Shown here: positions 13,601 to 27,854 of the stretch, one piece after another
How the letters are laid out: each line of letters begins with the position of its first letter
How positions within the stretch are numbered: the stretch's first letter is position 1
DNA from: Nautilus pompilius
Lineage: Eukaryota; Mollusca; Cephalopoda; Nautilida; Nautilidae
Reading direction: 5' to 3'
Length of the DNA stretch: 64,000 bases
NCBI GenBank assembly: GCA_018389105.1
Contig: JACATO010002187.1
Span: 832,001 to 896,000 of the forward strand
Translations under genes and position numbers: made by a program
The notes under the pieces: generated by a model
What the model was told of the DNA's origin: nothing
The model's database searches: none
What the model saw: the letters and a program-made list of their open reading frames with translations, nothing else

Positions 13601-16600
13601 ATGTTAAGACCACAAACACATCATTATTAATAGCATATTGGGTCTAATAGCCTTTTAGCTGGTCATTAGAATTCATCAAAAGTGAAAATCTGCTGAAAAC
13701 TGAAAATAGAGTCCAAAGGCATCCATTGCTATGCATGTAGGACCTAAACTAAATGAGAATATCTCCAAATGACATTAAAGCCAAGTTGCTCTGAACATAC
13801 TTGACAGTGTAGATCTATCCTAATAAAATAATTAAAAAGAAAAACATTTTTAAAAATATCAAAGTGATTTTACTTAGTTGCTTTATCAGTGACAACATTG
13901 AGAGAAGAAAGGGAAAAAAAGCCACATGGTCTAAAAGGCTAAGAGGGAAAATAAATTATGAAAATGAAATGTGAATGGACATGAATCAACTCCAAATTCA
14001 TCACCTACCACCTGACTTTATTGTGGCACAGTTATTCAAAGTTTTCATCTTAAACATTGTTTAGTTATTTTTCATACTGCATCTGACAATTTTCAAATCA
14101 TCATTAATCTTGAAACTCCAATTCATTGTCATCTGAATCATGGTCTATAATCAATCTACAGTGTGCTGTCTAGGGGACTGGATATTCCCATCTTTCAGAA
14201 GCTTTTCCTGCTTGAATTAGGAGATAAGAAAATTCTAGGTCTCACTGAAGTAGGTGGCAGTGACTCTGGCTTTCTGGTGTGTCCGCCCTCTGCATAAATT
14301 TGCTCTCCATTTATGGTCTGATCTTTTGGATATTTTCCTTGATGGTCAATTCTAAGATACATCATCAGCCCGTAGTACTAAGTTAGTGTAACCACTGGGA
14401 ATCATTGTCACCCAGATCACGCTAAGTTTTCACTGGGCTTGGCCACTTCCTACATTTTGCAGCTGGTAGGGAATGATGTCTTCATTGAGCCAATCAGATA
14501 GCGCAGTTGTCATTGCACCTTCCAAACAACAAGGAAAGATGGGGTTTGCCCCTTTGCCATGGTCCGACTGTTTCGTTGTGGCTGGGATAACATTACTGAA
14601 AATTACAGTAGGCCCAGCATTGTGGCCTGCCAAACTTATTGTAAAGCAGCAGGTCATTTTACGGTGTAACATGATGTAGAAAACTACTATGTTGAGAAAA
14701 CTTAGCAGCGAAACAGTTAAGATGGTTTTCTCATCAGAGTGATGCAAAGCCGCATTGCTTGGCAAGTCCTCTTGTTCTGAAAACGTATCCCCCTCAGTGT
14801 TGAGGCAGAGAGTTATTTCTGTGGAAAATCTATCTCATGGAGCATGCTGCTTCATCTATTTACAAAGCCATTTAGCACTTGCACAGGTAGATAAAGATTC
14901 TCTGTTTTGAGTTTTGTGTTTTCCCATGACATCCATGCCGTGAAACCAAGATTCAGAACATCGGTCAAAAAAAAAGTTGTTGATCTATTTTAGCTTCTCC
15001 CAGTTTTTAAACCACCCCTTTTTTGTCTTGGGTGTGTTGTACACATTCTTGAATTATTATTTTTTTTTGTTGCCCATACTAAATTTCCATGCCACTTCAC
15101 CGAATTCTTAATATGGTAAAAATACAGCAAATGATGATCTACCAAACAAGAGAATATCTCATGAACACTGCAGGATACAGTGTAAGTGCAGAGACAAGGG
15201 GGGGGTGGGTGGGGGTACATGAACAAACAATATGCAAATATCATGAATAAAACTACCTGTTTATCGCTGGCAAGGATACCTCAGTGCGACGAAAAGGACT
15301 ATGAAGTAGACTACAGCTGGTTCAAACTAAGATTAATGGTTTTTAACTCTAGTTCTAATTTTTTTTTCCTGAACAGGTAATGTTAATTTTATATAGTTTC
15401 TTAATCTCTCTCTGTTTATTACCTGCTCTATTCTGCTATACCCCCCCCACACACACACACTGATTTAGAATGTTTTTAACACTGTATAATAACAGAATGC
15501 TAGCCTAACTACAATAGAATTATGTGAGATGTTTGATTTGTCTAAACTTGTTAGGCAATTAAAAATCTTTTTTTTTACCTTTTTTGAAAATAATGACAGA
15601 TGGAATTGTGAGGTTGGATTATATAAATTATAACAGAATCTTTTCCTTTACTATATTTTAAACAGCTTTCTTTGATAGTATTGGCTTTGTTTGCTTATAT
15701 TTTCATTGCATTCTCTCTTTCCCCCCCCCAACCTGCAAGCAGAGATACTTAAAAATGGCCACTCACCAGGCATTAGGATAGTAAGTTAATCTAAACTTTT
15801 AAATCCCTTATTATATACATAGTGAGCAGATGTGTGCGTCTGCTATTTCGGCCAATTAGAAAAAAGATTCAAGAGTAAAAACACTTTGCTGTCAAAATAG
15901 TCGTTAGTGAAACTGAGTCAGTATGTCACACATTTACTTAACACAGTTCTCATTTACTTTGCTGCTGTTTTTCCTTAGGTCTGTTTGCTTCTTTTAAATC
16001 GTCTTGCACGTTAAAGGCTGTGTTTGAAAAATAAAAAAAAACAAAAAATTATATAAATCTAATAATTTTTTTGTTTTTGTCGTAATTCTTTTCAATGGTC
16101 TTTTTCTTTTTTAAGACTTTTTAAACCTGGTTTCGAAATTTTTCTCTCAGTTGCATACTGCTGAGTTGTGTATTGTTGTTGTTGTTGTTGTTTCCTTGCT
16201 GTGATCAAATGGTGATGTTTGGGTTTAGTTGTGAAGAGTAATGGGTTAACAGAAAAATAGAAACAAGTGAGATAGCTAAATTTCCTATTTTGTTGCCTTG
16301 GATATAAACCTTTTGAAATATTCGGCTAAACGAACTTTCCACCTATAACCTGATGACCTCATCCTCTTAGGAAAGAGATGGTGAAGAAGACTGGAAGAGA
16401 TGGTTGAGTTTTATTTTGATATAGAAATGAGCCCTCAACTACTGTCATGTGCCTGGGATGAGTCAGTCTGATTGCAGATCTGGAAAGTTTGTTTTGCATT
16501 TTAAACCACCAGGATGTTCTGAATACATTGACAACTAAAATAGAAGTGGGAATTATTTACTTGAAGGTGGAATATGGAAAACTTTGACTTTGCATCGATA

Positions 16601-17190
16601 CAAAACTTGCTTAAAGAAGCTCAAAGTTCAGATCTGCTTCAGTTTACTTCCTTAATTGGATTGGGTAGAAGTACCTGTGGAAAAACACAGTGTACTCTTA
16701 ATAACTCAACATTTCAAGTACTTGCCAAAATACATATCCAAAGTTTGACTAATAAAAAGTTGACTTTTTTTAAAATCTAAGTTATTGGTTTTTATTCTTG
16801 GGTGATAATAAATACATTAGGCCTTATGCTACAACACATCACAAACTGTAGGTCTTTAAAGGAATGGATTTAGCTCCCTATCCATTTACAATCACATTCA
16901 GGGTTTCTTAAAAAATGTGGCAAACTGCAATCAAAATCAGTTGTTCAAAGTCAACTAGAAATTAAGATGCAATTTCCCTTCTTGAGACTTTAAAAATGCT
17001 TCAGCTTATTCAGCTTGGAGCAAGTTTGAGTTATCCATAGTTTTTTTTTTTTTTTTTAAAGGGGAAGAAGACAGACATTTTGTTATATTCAAGTTATCCA
17101 ATGTCAGGTTATTAAGAGCCTACCGTGTGTGCGTGTGTGTGAAGAGAGATTTTAATTTTTTTATTATCTGAATGTGAGTATTAAAATACT
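10690..17190. other. Gene-free stretch with unusually even composition in 11.5-14.2 kb
   Basis: No recognised exon. Between about 11,500 and 14,200 the sequence is less repetitive and carries fewer homopolymers than its surroundings, and includes an X-box-like word at 13,130-13,143 (TTGCCATGGATACG). This looks more like constrained non-coding DNA than transposon debris, but only a cross-species alignment could show it. One 111-codon minus-strand frame (14,430-14,765) is listed separately. Confidence 0.5.
14430..14765 (-). CDS. Unidentified open reading frame, possible exon or relic
   Basis: An uninterrupted frame of about 111 codons. It contains one hydrophobic, membrane-like segment (ILTVSLLSFLNIVVFYIML, about residues 15-33) followed by a more polar region rich in Gly, Asn and Pro. 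Composition is more protein-like than most frames here, but no family was recognised, and the sequence beyond the stop has further stops in the same frame. It could be a fragment of an old mobile element or a processed pseudogene. Alternatively it is chance; I lean to non-coding. Confidence 0.15.
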   Translation of the reverse strand: MPSNAALHHSDEKTILTVSLLSFLNIVVFYIMLHRKMTCCFTISLAGHNAGPTVIFSNVIPATTKQSDHGKGANPIFPCCLEGAMTTALSDWLNEDIIPYQLQNVGSGQAQ

Positions 17191-17191
17191 G

Positions 17192-17192
<1 letters not shown>

Positions 17193-17269
<77 letters not shown>
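17193..17269. repeat. (AAT)n microsatellite
   Basis: About 25 copies of the AAT unit with a single interruption near 17,225, where one base is missing. Confidence 0.95.
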
Positions 17270-17270
<1 letters not shown>

Positions 17271-20200
17271 TGTCCAAACTAATAAGATTTTATCACAAAC
17301 TTTTTCAACTAAGAAAAAAAATATGTTTAACATATTTCTGATATCTGCAAAAAAATGTTGTTTTTTTTTTAAAAATGATCAAATTCACAAACCTTTCAGT
17401 TAGCCCTTTAAATCTTTTTTACTGATTTTGGACAACAAACAGACAAATTTGTTGAAAAAATAGTTTTTCCCATGTAGAAACTATGGTGATCAGATGCAAT
17501 CTCTGAGGTAAGATTCCGGTATGGCAGCTCCTCTGGAGTCACACTGTTGTCCAATATTATCCATAGCTGAGTTAACGTATAGCTTTCTCTCTGTTTTTTT
17601 TTTTTGCAGATTTGTTAATTTTAACAATTAATTGGTGATGGATTACAAAATATTGAAATAAATGCGAGAGTATAATAATAACAAAGGCTTTCTGATGTCT
17701 GAACTACTGTCTGATCATGTAGGACTTGAAGGCTGTGTTATGATGAAGCAGTGGAATGTTTTGCAGTAACCCTGCTGGCTGATTAATGAGAGAAAGTTAA
17801 GCCAGCAGCTGTTCTGAGCAAATGAACTTATTTGCCAAATCAGTGGATTAAATGAATGGGTTTTTTTAAAGGTTCAATAGCTGGCTGCACAAGACAGTCA
17901 GTCAGAAGGGTTTCCAGTAAATTGAAAATTACTTGACTGATATGCATCAACTGGAGAAAGTAATAGGTCTGTTCTGTTATTGTTAGGAGTGTGTAATGGC
18001 TGATTTGCTGTAAGCGGAAAGCTGTTGGATTTATTATGGCATTTGTTGTAGACTACATACACAAAGTTCTTTTTTTTGTCACACCCGAAACCTGTTCCTT
18101 TACTCAAAAAAAAAAAGATGATGTTTAAAGAAAAGAAATTTTCATTAGTCAAAAACAAAGAGGGAGAAAAAACTTATTAAATCTATTTTTGGAGAACTGA
18201 CAAGATGTATACTAAATAGAGATCTGGCACATTCGCATTAACTTTTTTCTTTTAGACTGTGAAAATGTTTTGGCTAATTTCCCTCTTGAATTCTTTATAA
18301 GTACTAAGGAAAAATGGTGGTGTGCTCAGACCATTGGCTCTCTGGACCCAGCCAGACCCAGGAAAACAGTCAACTCATCTGGTGGTGTAGCAGCTCTGGT
18401 TACCAACATTTAGATTTACAGATAAAAGAAAATTGTTCCATCAACTTCTAGAGTTTTAGGAGGGATGCTTGCTTGTTTTAGCAATGGAAATGATTCTTTT
18501 CAACAACCTATCACCTAACCAATAATAAGCAAGTGGCACCATGGGAAATTTAGGTGAATGGCAAGAAACAATTATCTAATCTTCTCAAGTCTGTCTGTTG
18601 CCTGCTGTGTGATGGATAAATAACTATTCTCAACATCAATAACTACAGGTTCAGAAACTAAATGTTAGTTGTTATTTATTTTTTTTTTATAGCTTTGTGG
18701 TTAATCATATTTATGGCATGCAAAGACAAATAATATTTTAAAATGTTTGACCCTGCTTATCTTGTTATTCCATTAAGAGGCATGGTAGTGAATGATCAGA
18801 AAAAAATATAAGACTGACTGCAGTTTTTGTTGTACACTATGTGGTTGTATGCTGTCGAGACATTCAGAAGTTTTAGAACTGTTGGTGAAGCATCTAGAAA
18901 GCTTGGTTTGATTATATCACAGCATGTTGTAGCCAAAAGAAAAGCACTTAAGAATGGAGTGATTTGGCAAGAGTAACTAAAATGTAACAAACTTGTTTAG
19001 TTTTGTTGTTTTGTTCACTGCTGAAGCGCCAGTTTTTTTTTTAGAGAGCAGGATAACCAGCTGGGGCCATGTGGATTCCCACGTCTGAAAAACAGAGGGT
19101 TCCAGCTGGGTTTTCCAGGTGTGTATATGTGTGTGTGGTAGATGTTATACAGGTAACTTTTTTTTTTTTTTTTTTGATGAGCTTGTGCCTTGACCCACCC
19201 ATTGGAGAGTTCCTAATCATGCTCAGGTACCTAGCTTGGTCAACCAGGACTGGTGCTCCACACACACACACCTTTCTCTCCCAGCTCTCTGCTGCAAGAC
19301 GTCCCTAGACCTTGAAGTAAGGACGGCAGACCAAGCAGGCATAGGAGAGGAGGGGAGGCCGAAATGTCACCACTTGGTTGAAATGGCTTGCAAACCGTTT
19401 AGAGCGGCTGGATAATGGAAATAAACGATCTTGAGCGATACCATTTACTTAACAAAATTATCCTGAATGTTTTGGCAAATGGCACCGAGATTCTAGGCTG
19501 GCTTAATACGGGGCAACGGTAGAGTGTTAAAACTGATAACAGGGGGTCACTTTCATTACAATTTCCAAGGTAAGGAAATATTTATTGATGAACTGGTCAT
19601 TTATCACTTTTAACAACTATTGCTCATAATTCTATTATTCTAAAACAGGATATTTTTCTTCTTTATTTTGCTAAACATAGTAGAAAGGAAATCACTAATC
19701 GATAACAAGAACTCCACAGCAACAGCAGCAGACCATTGCTCATTGTTCAAGGCCTGCACCTTAAATACTGATTATCTTCTCTTCCATTTTATCCAATGAG
19801 CAATGAAGAAAAAAAAAAATTTTGTTTTTTTTTTTATTTTTAAAAAATTAGTTGGAGCTTGTTATAGTTAAAAACGTTTTTCTAGATATTCAGAATTTTC
19901 TGACCACTTAGAATAAATATCAGATTTACCGATTTTGAATATCAGACATCAGAAGGAGGCTCTCAGAATAACTAAGGGTAGATTGTTTTACATTCTTTTG
20001 CTATCGTAAAATGACATTTAGCATTAACAACAGAACTGTAAGTGAAAGGAATAAGTTTCCAGCTGTATCAGTTGGTAGTGATAGATAGCTGGACCAGTTT
20101 GAAAATCAAACTGATCAGTTTTCTTCTTTTTTTTTTGTTGAGAGGACGTGGGAGAGGCTTCCTGTCCCCAGCAACTAAATTAAACCAAGTGTCTGTCAAG

Positions 20201-23200
20201 CAAACTAAGGCGGCCTTCTAATTTTCTTAACTACTCAGAGGATGACCCTGAAACATTTTAAAGTATTTAATTGTTGGCTTTGATTTTGTGCTTCATAATT
20301 TAATCCATCACTTTTGGTAGCATATTACCATCATCATTTTAGACTCTTGTCCAGGGCTCCGAACTTTTCAAAGTATTTGGCAGCCAAGCAACATTTTCTA
20401 GTTGTCAGCTAAAATTAAATCACACAGGGAGGTCAGGTGAATTATTTCTGGTCTTTAAAGCAGCCCAAAACTCGGTTAGTTAACCAAGTATCCAAACATT
20501 TCTTTCAGTCGTTCATGATTGTAAGTGAAGCTTTATGTACTTTTTTGAAAATGATTTTTTTGTTTGAGTGTTTTCACCATCCTCTAAAGCCCCGTGGCTA
20601 CTCCAAGCAGCCTGCTTGAGCAGAGAGGACCAGCAACTTTGAAAGGTGACCCCTTTTTTTTTTGTTATGAGGAAGGAACCTAAATGCTTAACTGCAACTT
20701 TTAGGTATTTGTACCAAAAGTTGGACTAGGTCCCCACAGATACTTTATGCAGTGATGGTCATCTCCTTCCTCTAACAGCAAACTTTCCACTTTTGTTTCA
20801 CTTTCTTTTGCATTCATCTTCCATGCTCATACATTTTCCATGGTGTGCTCACACCACTTCCACCTGTCGCATTGCTGCTCACCTGTTCCGTAAAACAAGA
20901 TGCAACATGGTTCGTTAAATCATATTTTGCTGGCTGCTTTAGATCATAAAAAAGAGACTATCACTTTATTGAATCTTTTAGTAGGACCTTTATATTAGCC
21001 AAGTCATGATTTTTACTGTTGGTGTCATTGATGGTTATCAGAAAAGATAGTCGACATCTAGAATTTTTTTGATTGCCAATGGCAACCTAGCAACCATATT
21101 TTTGAAGTCTTGCTTTTATCTATCTTTTATGGACTTCTAGAACTTGAAAAAAAATTTGCCTCTGTGTATACCACTCGGTTCTAAATGTTTAAAAAATTTT
21201 AAAAATGAAATAGATAAAGTAGATAATTAGTAGGTTTGTAAAAATGTTAGAAATAACCTTAGGTTATGTAATCTAAAAAAAATAGAAAAGTCTAAAAAAT
21301 AAAATATATTTTTATAATATTGCAATATTTTGAGTTCATTATCAGTTTTTATTTTTTTAATAGGAGAAAAATGACAATTATAATGATATTGATTTTGTAA
21401 TCTATACTTTTCCTAAGCTTGGAAGAAGAGCACCTGTTTATTCTGGAACCATACATAACCCTGACAAAATATGGATGTGCTTAATACTTTGTGGTGCAAA
21501 TCTTTGCGTTTAACCCACTAAGTGGATAAGATTAGCAATCCTGGTTTGTGAGATTTCATCCAGTTCTTTGCATAGGATCCAAATTATGGAGGTCTGGGAA
21601 GTGTGTTTACATGGATATACTTTTGTAGGGATTTGGTCAAAGAAAGCCCAAACTTACTCAATGGGGTTTGTGTTTAGTGATTGGCCAAGCTATGGCAAAG
21701 CTGCGGTGCCTTGATTTCTGTTTTTATTTTGTGGGGGGGTAGGGTGGCATGAGCTTGGACAAACACAGATCCATCTTAGAAGATGTTGACATACTGGACA
21801 GACTACTAGAGCTGTCTTTCTCCTTTGGTCTGAATCCCCCCACCCTCCCAAACACATTGTTGCAGTCAACAGCTGACATTGCACAGGATGAGTGGCTGCT
21901 TGTCTTGCTGCTTTCCTGTCCTCTGTGATTTCTGTTCACATCACAAACTTTCCTTTCTGTAGGATTTGGACAACAAAAGAAATACGCAAACTGCTACCTT
22001 ATGGATTCTTTTGAACTGGGCATTCACCCTGTTAACAGTTGATGGCAGAATACCCACCAAGTTTCCTTGGCGATTTTCTGCTGGCTTTTTTCAGTGTTGC
22101 ATTACCATATATTTACCCTTTTCAAAGTACATAAATTTTCTTGAAACTCTTATGCATGGCATGGTTGTGTTTAGAAAGCTTTCCTCTGATCTGTACCCGT
22201 TCTTATAACTTAAAATCATGTGATTGGAATGGCCTATTTGAGTCTCAATCTGTCTACTCACGTCAGCTCTTGTTTTGTTTTTTTTAATTGTGCATTTACT
22301 ACTTGTAAAGAGAGATAATTTAATATTTTTAATTGTTTGAAGTTATCACTTCTTTGGGCATTTCATTCAATCTTTCACTCTTTTCTGTTGATTGAAACAG
22401 CTGCAACCCAAACACCACAGAAACACTATAAATATGTTAATAGTGTAACTAACCACAGAGATTTCGATATCATATCTCGTGAACGATATTAGCTATAACA
22501 GTACGGCTAGTTTGTTTTATTATTACGTTTTCTTTCACACTTACCTTTCATTTTAACTGAACTGATGTTAATACACATGTTGATCATTCAGCTTTGTATT
22601 GCATCTAAAGAGAAACGAGCTGATTTTATAACGTTTTGTTTTGTAATATGTACAGGTATTGCTTCAACACGCTAAATTATTATAATTTATTTGCTTTGTT
22701 TTGCAAACAAAAACGATATAATCATCTTCTCTGATCATTAATTATAAGGAAATTGTTATATTAGTTTTTTTCTTTTACATTTTTAATATAGGAAACGGAT
22801 ACTTAGTTTAATTTTTCATGGTCTCTATGCACCTCATGTCTAATTTCCATAGTCTGATTTGAGACTACAAAGATACACACAATGGAGAGTGGGCATTAGT
22901 TTGAATAATTTGTCAGCATCATCTGACACACTTTTCTCGATGCAGGAGTTGGAAGATTGTGTGCTGCAGTTGGCTGAGTAAATGTAGAGATGTTTGGTAG
23001 TGGCTAATTTTTGCTGTACATGACCTGACGTGTGTGTGTGTGCACGTGCTCTGTTAAACTCTGCATCATAAGTTCAAGCAGTCCTACAGGAGCTGGTCTG
23101 ACTGGACTAGGAATGGCTTGAGGCAGAGAGCTATTTAAGAAACAAATTTGGAACACTTGGGGCAAAGAAATCCTACACTCTGGCAGTGGCCCTGAAAATG

Positions 23201-25332
23201 GAAACACTGTGGTTTGGGGTTATGTTTTCCTTTAATTCCCCCCCTCCCTCTTTTCCCCTCCTTCAAGCTGGATAAATTTCTGTTTGATGATCCCTAATCT
23301 TATTTTAACCCTTTCTTTCACTCATGCAAAAAACTGATAAAGATCAAATAAGCAATACATCTGTTGAAACAGCCAGATGCGCTCCCAAGTACTTGAGTGT
23401 GTGCCACTTAATTTAAACTTTAAAAAGTAGGTAACTAGAAAGCGTAGTAGTAGAACAACTATCAAGTTACCAATGCTCATTTAAAGGTTTTCTTCTTTTT
23501 TTTTTTAAATGGTTCTTAAAAGTTGTTGCACAAAATCATTGTCTGTCTTGTACTGTGATGGAAAGTTTAGTTTCCAATGTGCCTTTTCATCTGCAGGACC
23601 ATTGCCATGTTTTTTGACAGATATTATGCATAATCAACATTTAGATATAATAACCTCCATGTTATACACACTGTTAGTTGAAGTGAAGTTCTGAAATATT
23701 TTGTTAAATAGCCTCTTTTGTTTGAACAATTTACACATAACAGTTAAACGGTATACAATCTGTGTGTGTGTGTGTGTGTGTTCTTTGTATTATCCAGATG
23801 CCATCCTGAATATGAAATCATAGGCACTATATCTTTAAATCAACTTGGGAAAAATCTTGTTAGAGCTGCTCCCCCCCCCCCTACAATTACAGTTATTCAC
23901 TGACATAAACCAGCAGGTGCCCTGGAATGTCTCCTTGAACATCCAGACAGGTTTACCAGATATAGCTTGTTGGATCCTGAGCCATTGAAGAAAAAAATAA
24001 TGTGAATTTTTGGAATCTTTAATTCTGTTCCTAGTAGTTGGTAATGTAATGCCAAACAGATCTAATCAGAGGTTGTTTAGAGAAAAGTGAAAGGATCTAG
24101 TTTACAGGAAAAGTCGGGCTGCTAATAGTACTTAGGACCTCTGTGTGTAGTCTTCTGCCTACCTGATTGTATTTTCTCTGCTATACATGTTTATTAGAAT
24201 TTTTTGGCTAGCAAAATATAATTAACAGCTAGCAGATAAATGAAGTTTTGAGTTTGTTCTCTTTAGTCAACTTTTTGTAGCAAAATATATATATGTGAAA
24301 TAATGGAAGTAAATGTTTTCATCTTGTATTTAGGTTTCATCCCATCAAGATATGTGTTGACTTCCAAATTCAGAGAATCTGGAGATAGATTACGTTTGTT
24401 TGGCATACCTGCAGGTTAAAGTCAAGATCAAGATTTGTTATGCAGCAATAAGCTTTCTCAGATCTCATGGTCTTTAATTGGTGTACCACTCTACTGGTTT
24501 AAATGGCAAGTAGATGGACAATAAAGACTTTCTGGAAACTGGAGAACAGTCCCCCCAACCCTGATGCTTTAAAAATTGTCTAAAAGCCAGGAGTCTTCCA
24601 GGCAAAAAAAAAGAGGGAGAGTTAACATGTATTCATCAGATTATTCTACCTGTAGAAGTCCTAATACATCCCCTTTAACTCTCTCATTAATATCAGTACT
24701 AGAAAATAATCAAGATTAAGTTTGTTTTTGTTTTTTTGTACAACTGCATATTTTCTGTCTTATTTTTATAGTTAGCATTCTTGAAAATTGAAATGGAAAT
24801 CTGTGGAATGTTTAAATAATTCACACACACAGAGAGAGAGAGAGAGATATGCATCAAATGTAGCCATTGGAATCTAATTTCAGTTAATACCGCTAAAGAA
24901 CATATTATAGAAACCTAAATATTTATTAAGTATTTTCCTTTTTTTCCATTAATGTGCCAAAGAATTGATTATGTATTTTGTATATTCTAGTGACATCGTG
25001 ACTCTTCAATTATTGCTGTTATGAAATCGTTGTATATACCATAATATGGCTTCCTGAACAAAGCTAAATTGCTCAGTTCTTTACGTGCTAACAGTCCATT
25101 GCTAACTAATCTCACCAAAGACAATGAGAAATAAAACAGCAGCAGCAACAACTTATGCATTTCTTTAAAATATGTTGCAGATCTATTAGGTCCACATGGT
25201 CTCAACATGCATTATTACTATCTATGATTTGGTCGATTAGTAACCACAAAATATCAGATGTATGTAAGAGGTACTTGAATGTTTTTCTTATCAGTAGTTC
25301 AGATCGCCATCTTGTTTGTTTTTTTTCTATAG
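17270..25332. other. Gene-free stretch, mixed unique and repeat-like DNA
   Basis: No credible gene. The segment at about 19,040-19,430 is richer in C and G, contains CA runs, and looks like a dispersed repeat. About 21,450-22,200 resembles the non-coding body of a DNA transposon but could not be named. An X-box-like palindrome occurs at 21,076-21,090. A 20-base GT microsatellite sits at 23,761-23,780. Confidence 0.5.
23761..23780. repeat. (TG)n microsatellite
   Basis: Ten perfect TG units. Confidence 0.95.
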
Positions 25333-25407
25333 CTCTTTTGAAAGAAATAGTAGAAAAGGTGGTTATGCCAGAACTCTGTACAATTTACAGAAACACATTG
25401 TATGCAG
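25333..25407 (+). CDS. Candidate orphan internal exon, unidentified
   Basis: A 75-base open segment with convincing boundaries: a pyrimidine-rich acceptor (TTTTTTCTATAG before 25,333) and donor (GCAG/GTAGGA after 25,407). The translated stretch, LLKEIVEKVVMPELCTIY and on, is charged and helix-like, unlike the AT-driven frames around it. The length, a multiple of three, would allow exon skipping without frameshift. No family was recognised and no neighbouring exon in compatible phase was identified, so it may be a cryptic or lost exon. Confidence 0.25.
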
Positions 25408-27854
25408 GTAGGATACAAACTGAACAACAAAACAACAATGATGATTGTCAAGAGAATTATGGCATCACCTGTAAATGCTTGAAAAGTATGCTTTAATTTA
25501 TTGAAATATACTTGAAACTAATGATAGAAAGCATCTTCAGCTTTGGTATAACTTTAGCCTTCATCAACAGATTAAAGCGTTACTTCAAAAAGTTTGTTTT
25601 CTTTTAATTTTTCTTTTGAAACAGGGATTTTTATTATAAACTTCTTGGTTAAAATAAAATTGTATTATTGTTTAAAACAGCAATACTTACTTTACCACCG
25701 TCACCAATCCAGCATACACAAAAAAGAAAAGATTGAAGAATTTGTGGAGTCAGGCTGACTTTTCTATGGTTGGCTAATGCAGATCTATGTATGATGTGCT
25801 AATGAAACCCAGCTGATGTATTATTACCACAGTTGTATCTGGACAGGTTTCATCTGAACATCCCTAGCACACACATCCACTGTGTATTAGTTCAGATAAA
25901 TAGTAAATGATCTGTGACTGCAGTGTACTTGAAAATATCTGCAGTTAAGCTATCTCTGGTGCCTAATATCATAAAGGAAAAAAGACAAAGACTCTGTGTT
26001 AGGCAAGCAATTTATATTTAGAAGTATCCTATTAATTGAACATCTAAGAAGTTGCATATTGGTTTGACCCCTGATTGCACAGTAGACTGACTTGAGGTTG
26101 CTGTTTCCTATATAGCTAATTTGTATGATGATATTTTTTTAAAAAATGTAAAAACACTGCATCCGATCAGAGTGGTACATAATACAATATCACAATTCTA
26201 GTTATTAAATCTACTTGTTGTCGTATTGAAACAAAGTTTCTCTTTCACTAAAACTTTCTTATACATACTTTGAATCAATGCACTATAAACAGAAAACTGT
26301 CTGTATCTTCTTGGTAAATTGATATGCTATCTCTAGAACAAAGCATTTTGAATGATTTTTTTGTGTGTGTGTGTGTGTTATGTTATGTGCAAAGTTTTTA
26401 TTTGTTCTGCAGGATGGATCTGAAACACATCAGGTGGTATGGTAGTGATGGTGGTAGTGTTTACTTATTATTCAAAAGTAAAAGTATCATGAGATGTAGG
26501 AACAAGTGCTCAAGTGTGGGCTGCGGAAACAGAAAAGGGTGACGAGGAAAGTGTCAATTACAGATAGTCGGAAAGGAAAGCAAATGTAGTTAATTAGCAT
26601 CCCAGCGGAAATGATTTCAGTAGATACAGCTGTGGATATTGGGACAGTAAAAGTAGGCTTGATAACTGAATGTTGTTCATAAGTAGCTATAACTCCCAAT
26701 GGTATTATATCAGAAAACATAGGAATGGACTTGTAGAGAACCAAATGTTTATCATAACAGACAAGATGTTGATTTTATTTGTGGACTTGTAATATTAACC
26801 CTTATGAAATTTTAGTTTGGTTTTAGTTTAAATGGCATTTTCTAAAGTAAAGGATTATGGGCCAGACTGTCATATTGGATCTTAAAGCTATTAGACAACC
26901 ACTGTTACTTGGGATTGGATTCTCGATCCTGTTCACATTTTATTATTTTGAGTTATTTTGTCAGAAAAGTGCTGAATAATGATGTAGCACGTGAATTATT
27001 ATTTTTGAAATTTTGTTTTATTATTCTTATGCTGCATATCTATGTTGTGTTTTACACCAGTTTTGACAACAGGGGATAACTCTCTACACCGGAAACAATA
27101 ACTGTGATTTTGTGACAGAGTTTTTTAGATTTGGGAGGAAATCAGTGCGCATCCACATGATTGGCTGGTGAAGGATAGAGAGTGTGAAGAATTATACTAG
27201 GGAGATACACTAAACTGAACTGGACCAGGAATTAAATTCAGCTTTGTAGCTTTATGGCTTTAAAGATAATATAATCAGGAGACTCCATGTTGAGATGTAG
27301 TAAAAATTTTAAATAAAGAAGAAGAAAAGCATTTTTTGTTCAAAGTTTTGCTTAAGGATCCCTTTGGAATAAAAATTCTTCAATAGAGCATCTATGATAA
27401 AATATCAAAATGTGCAGCTATCAGAATGTGCAATTAATTACAAATGTCAGCACACTAGTTTTGAGTATAAAAAAAAGAGTGAATTATTATACACTGGAGG
27501 ATTCTTTTAATCTTAAACCAAGTTCTGTGCTAAAGGGTTCACCACTTTCTCTCTGATCAGCAGGATATGATTATTACAGCTAGCAGGCATAGTGCAGCCA
27601 AATTATAGTGCTGTGTCAGTTTTATGGATGTAATTATATTTAATAGATAAATTTGGTGGTTGCTACAGCAACCATTTCATGTCTAACATCACGTTATATT
27701 TGTGATGCCTCTACGAGAAAGGCATTGTCGCTCTGAAAATAGGAGAGGATTTTGGGTTAAGGAGGAAGAATAAAGAAATTGTGTAGTAAGTTTTTTTGAA
27801 TGTTAGACCAAAATGCTAATGTTTTGGCACAAGCAGATTACTGAACATAATTCC
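25408..27854. other. AT-rich non-coding DNA
   Basis: No gene, RNA or named repeat recognised. A palindromic X-box-like word (GGTTGCTACAGCAACC) sits at 27,658-27,673. Confidence 0.55.
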
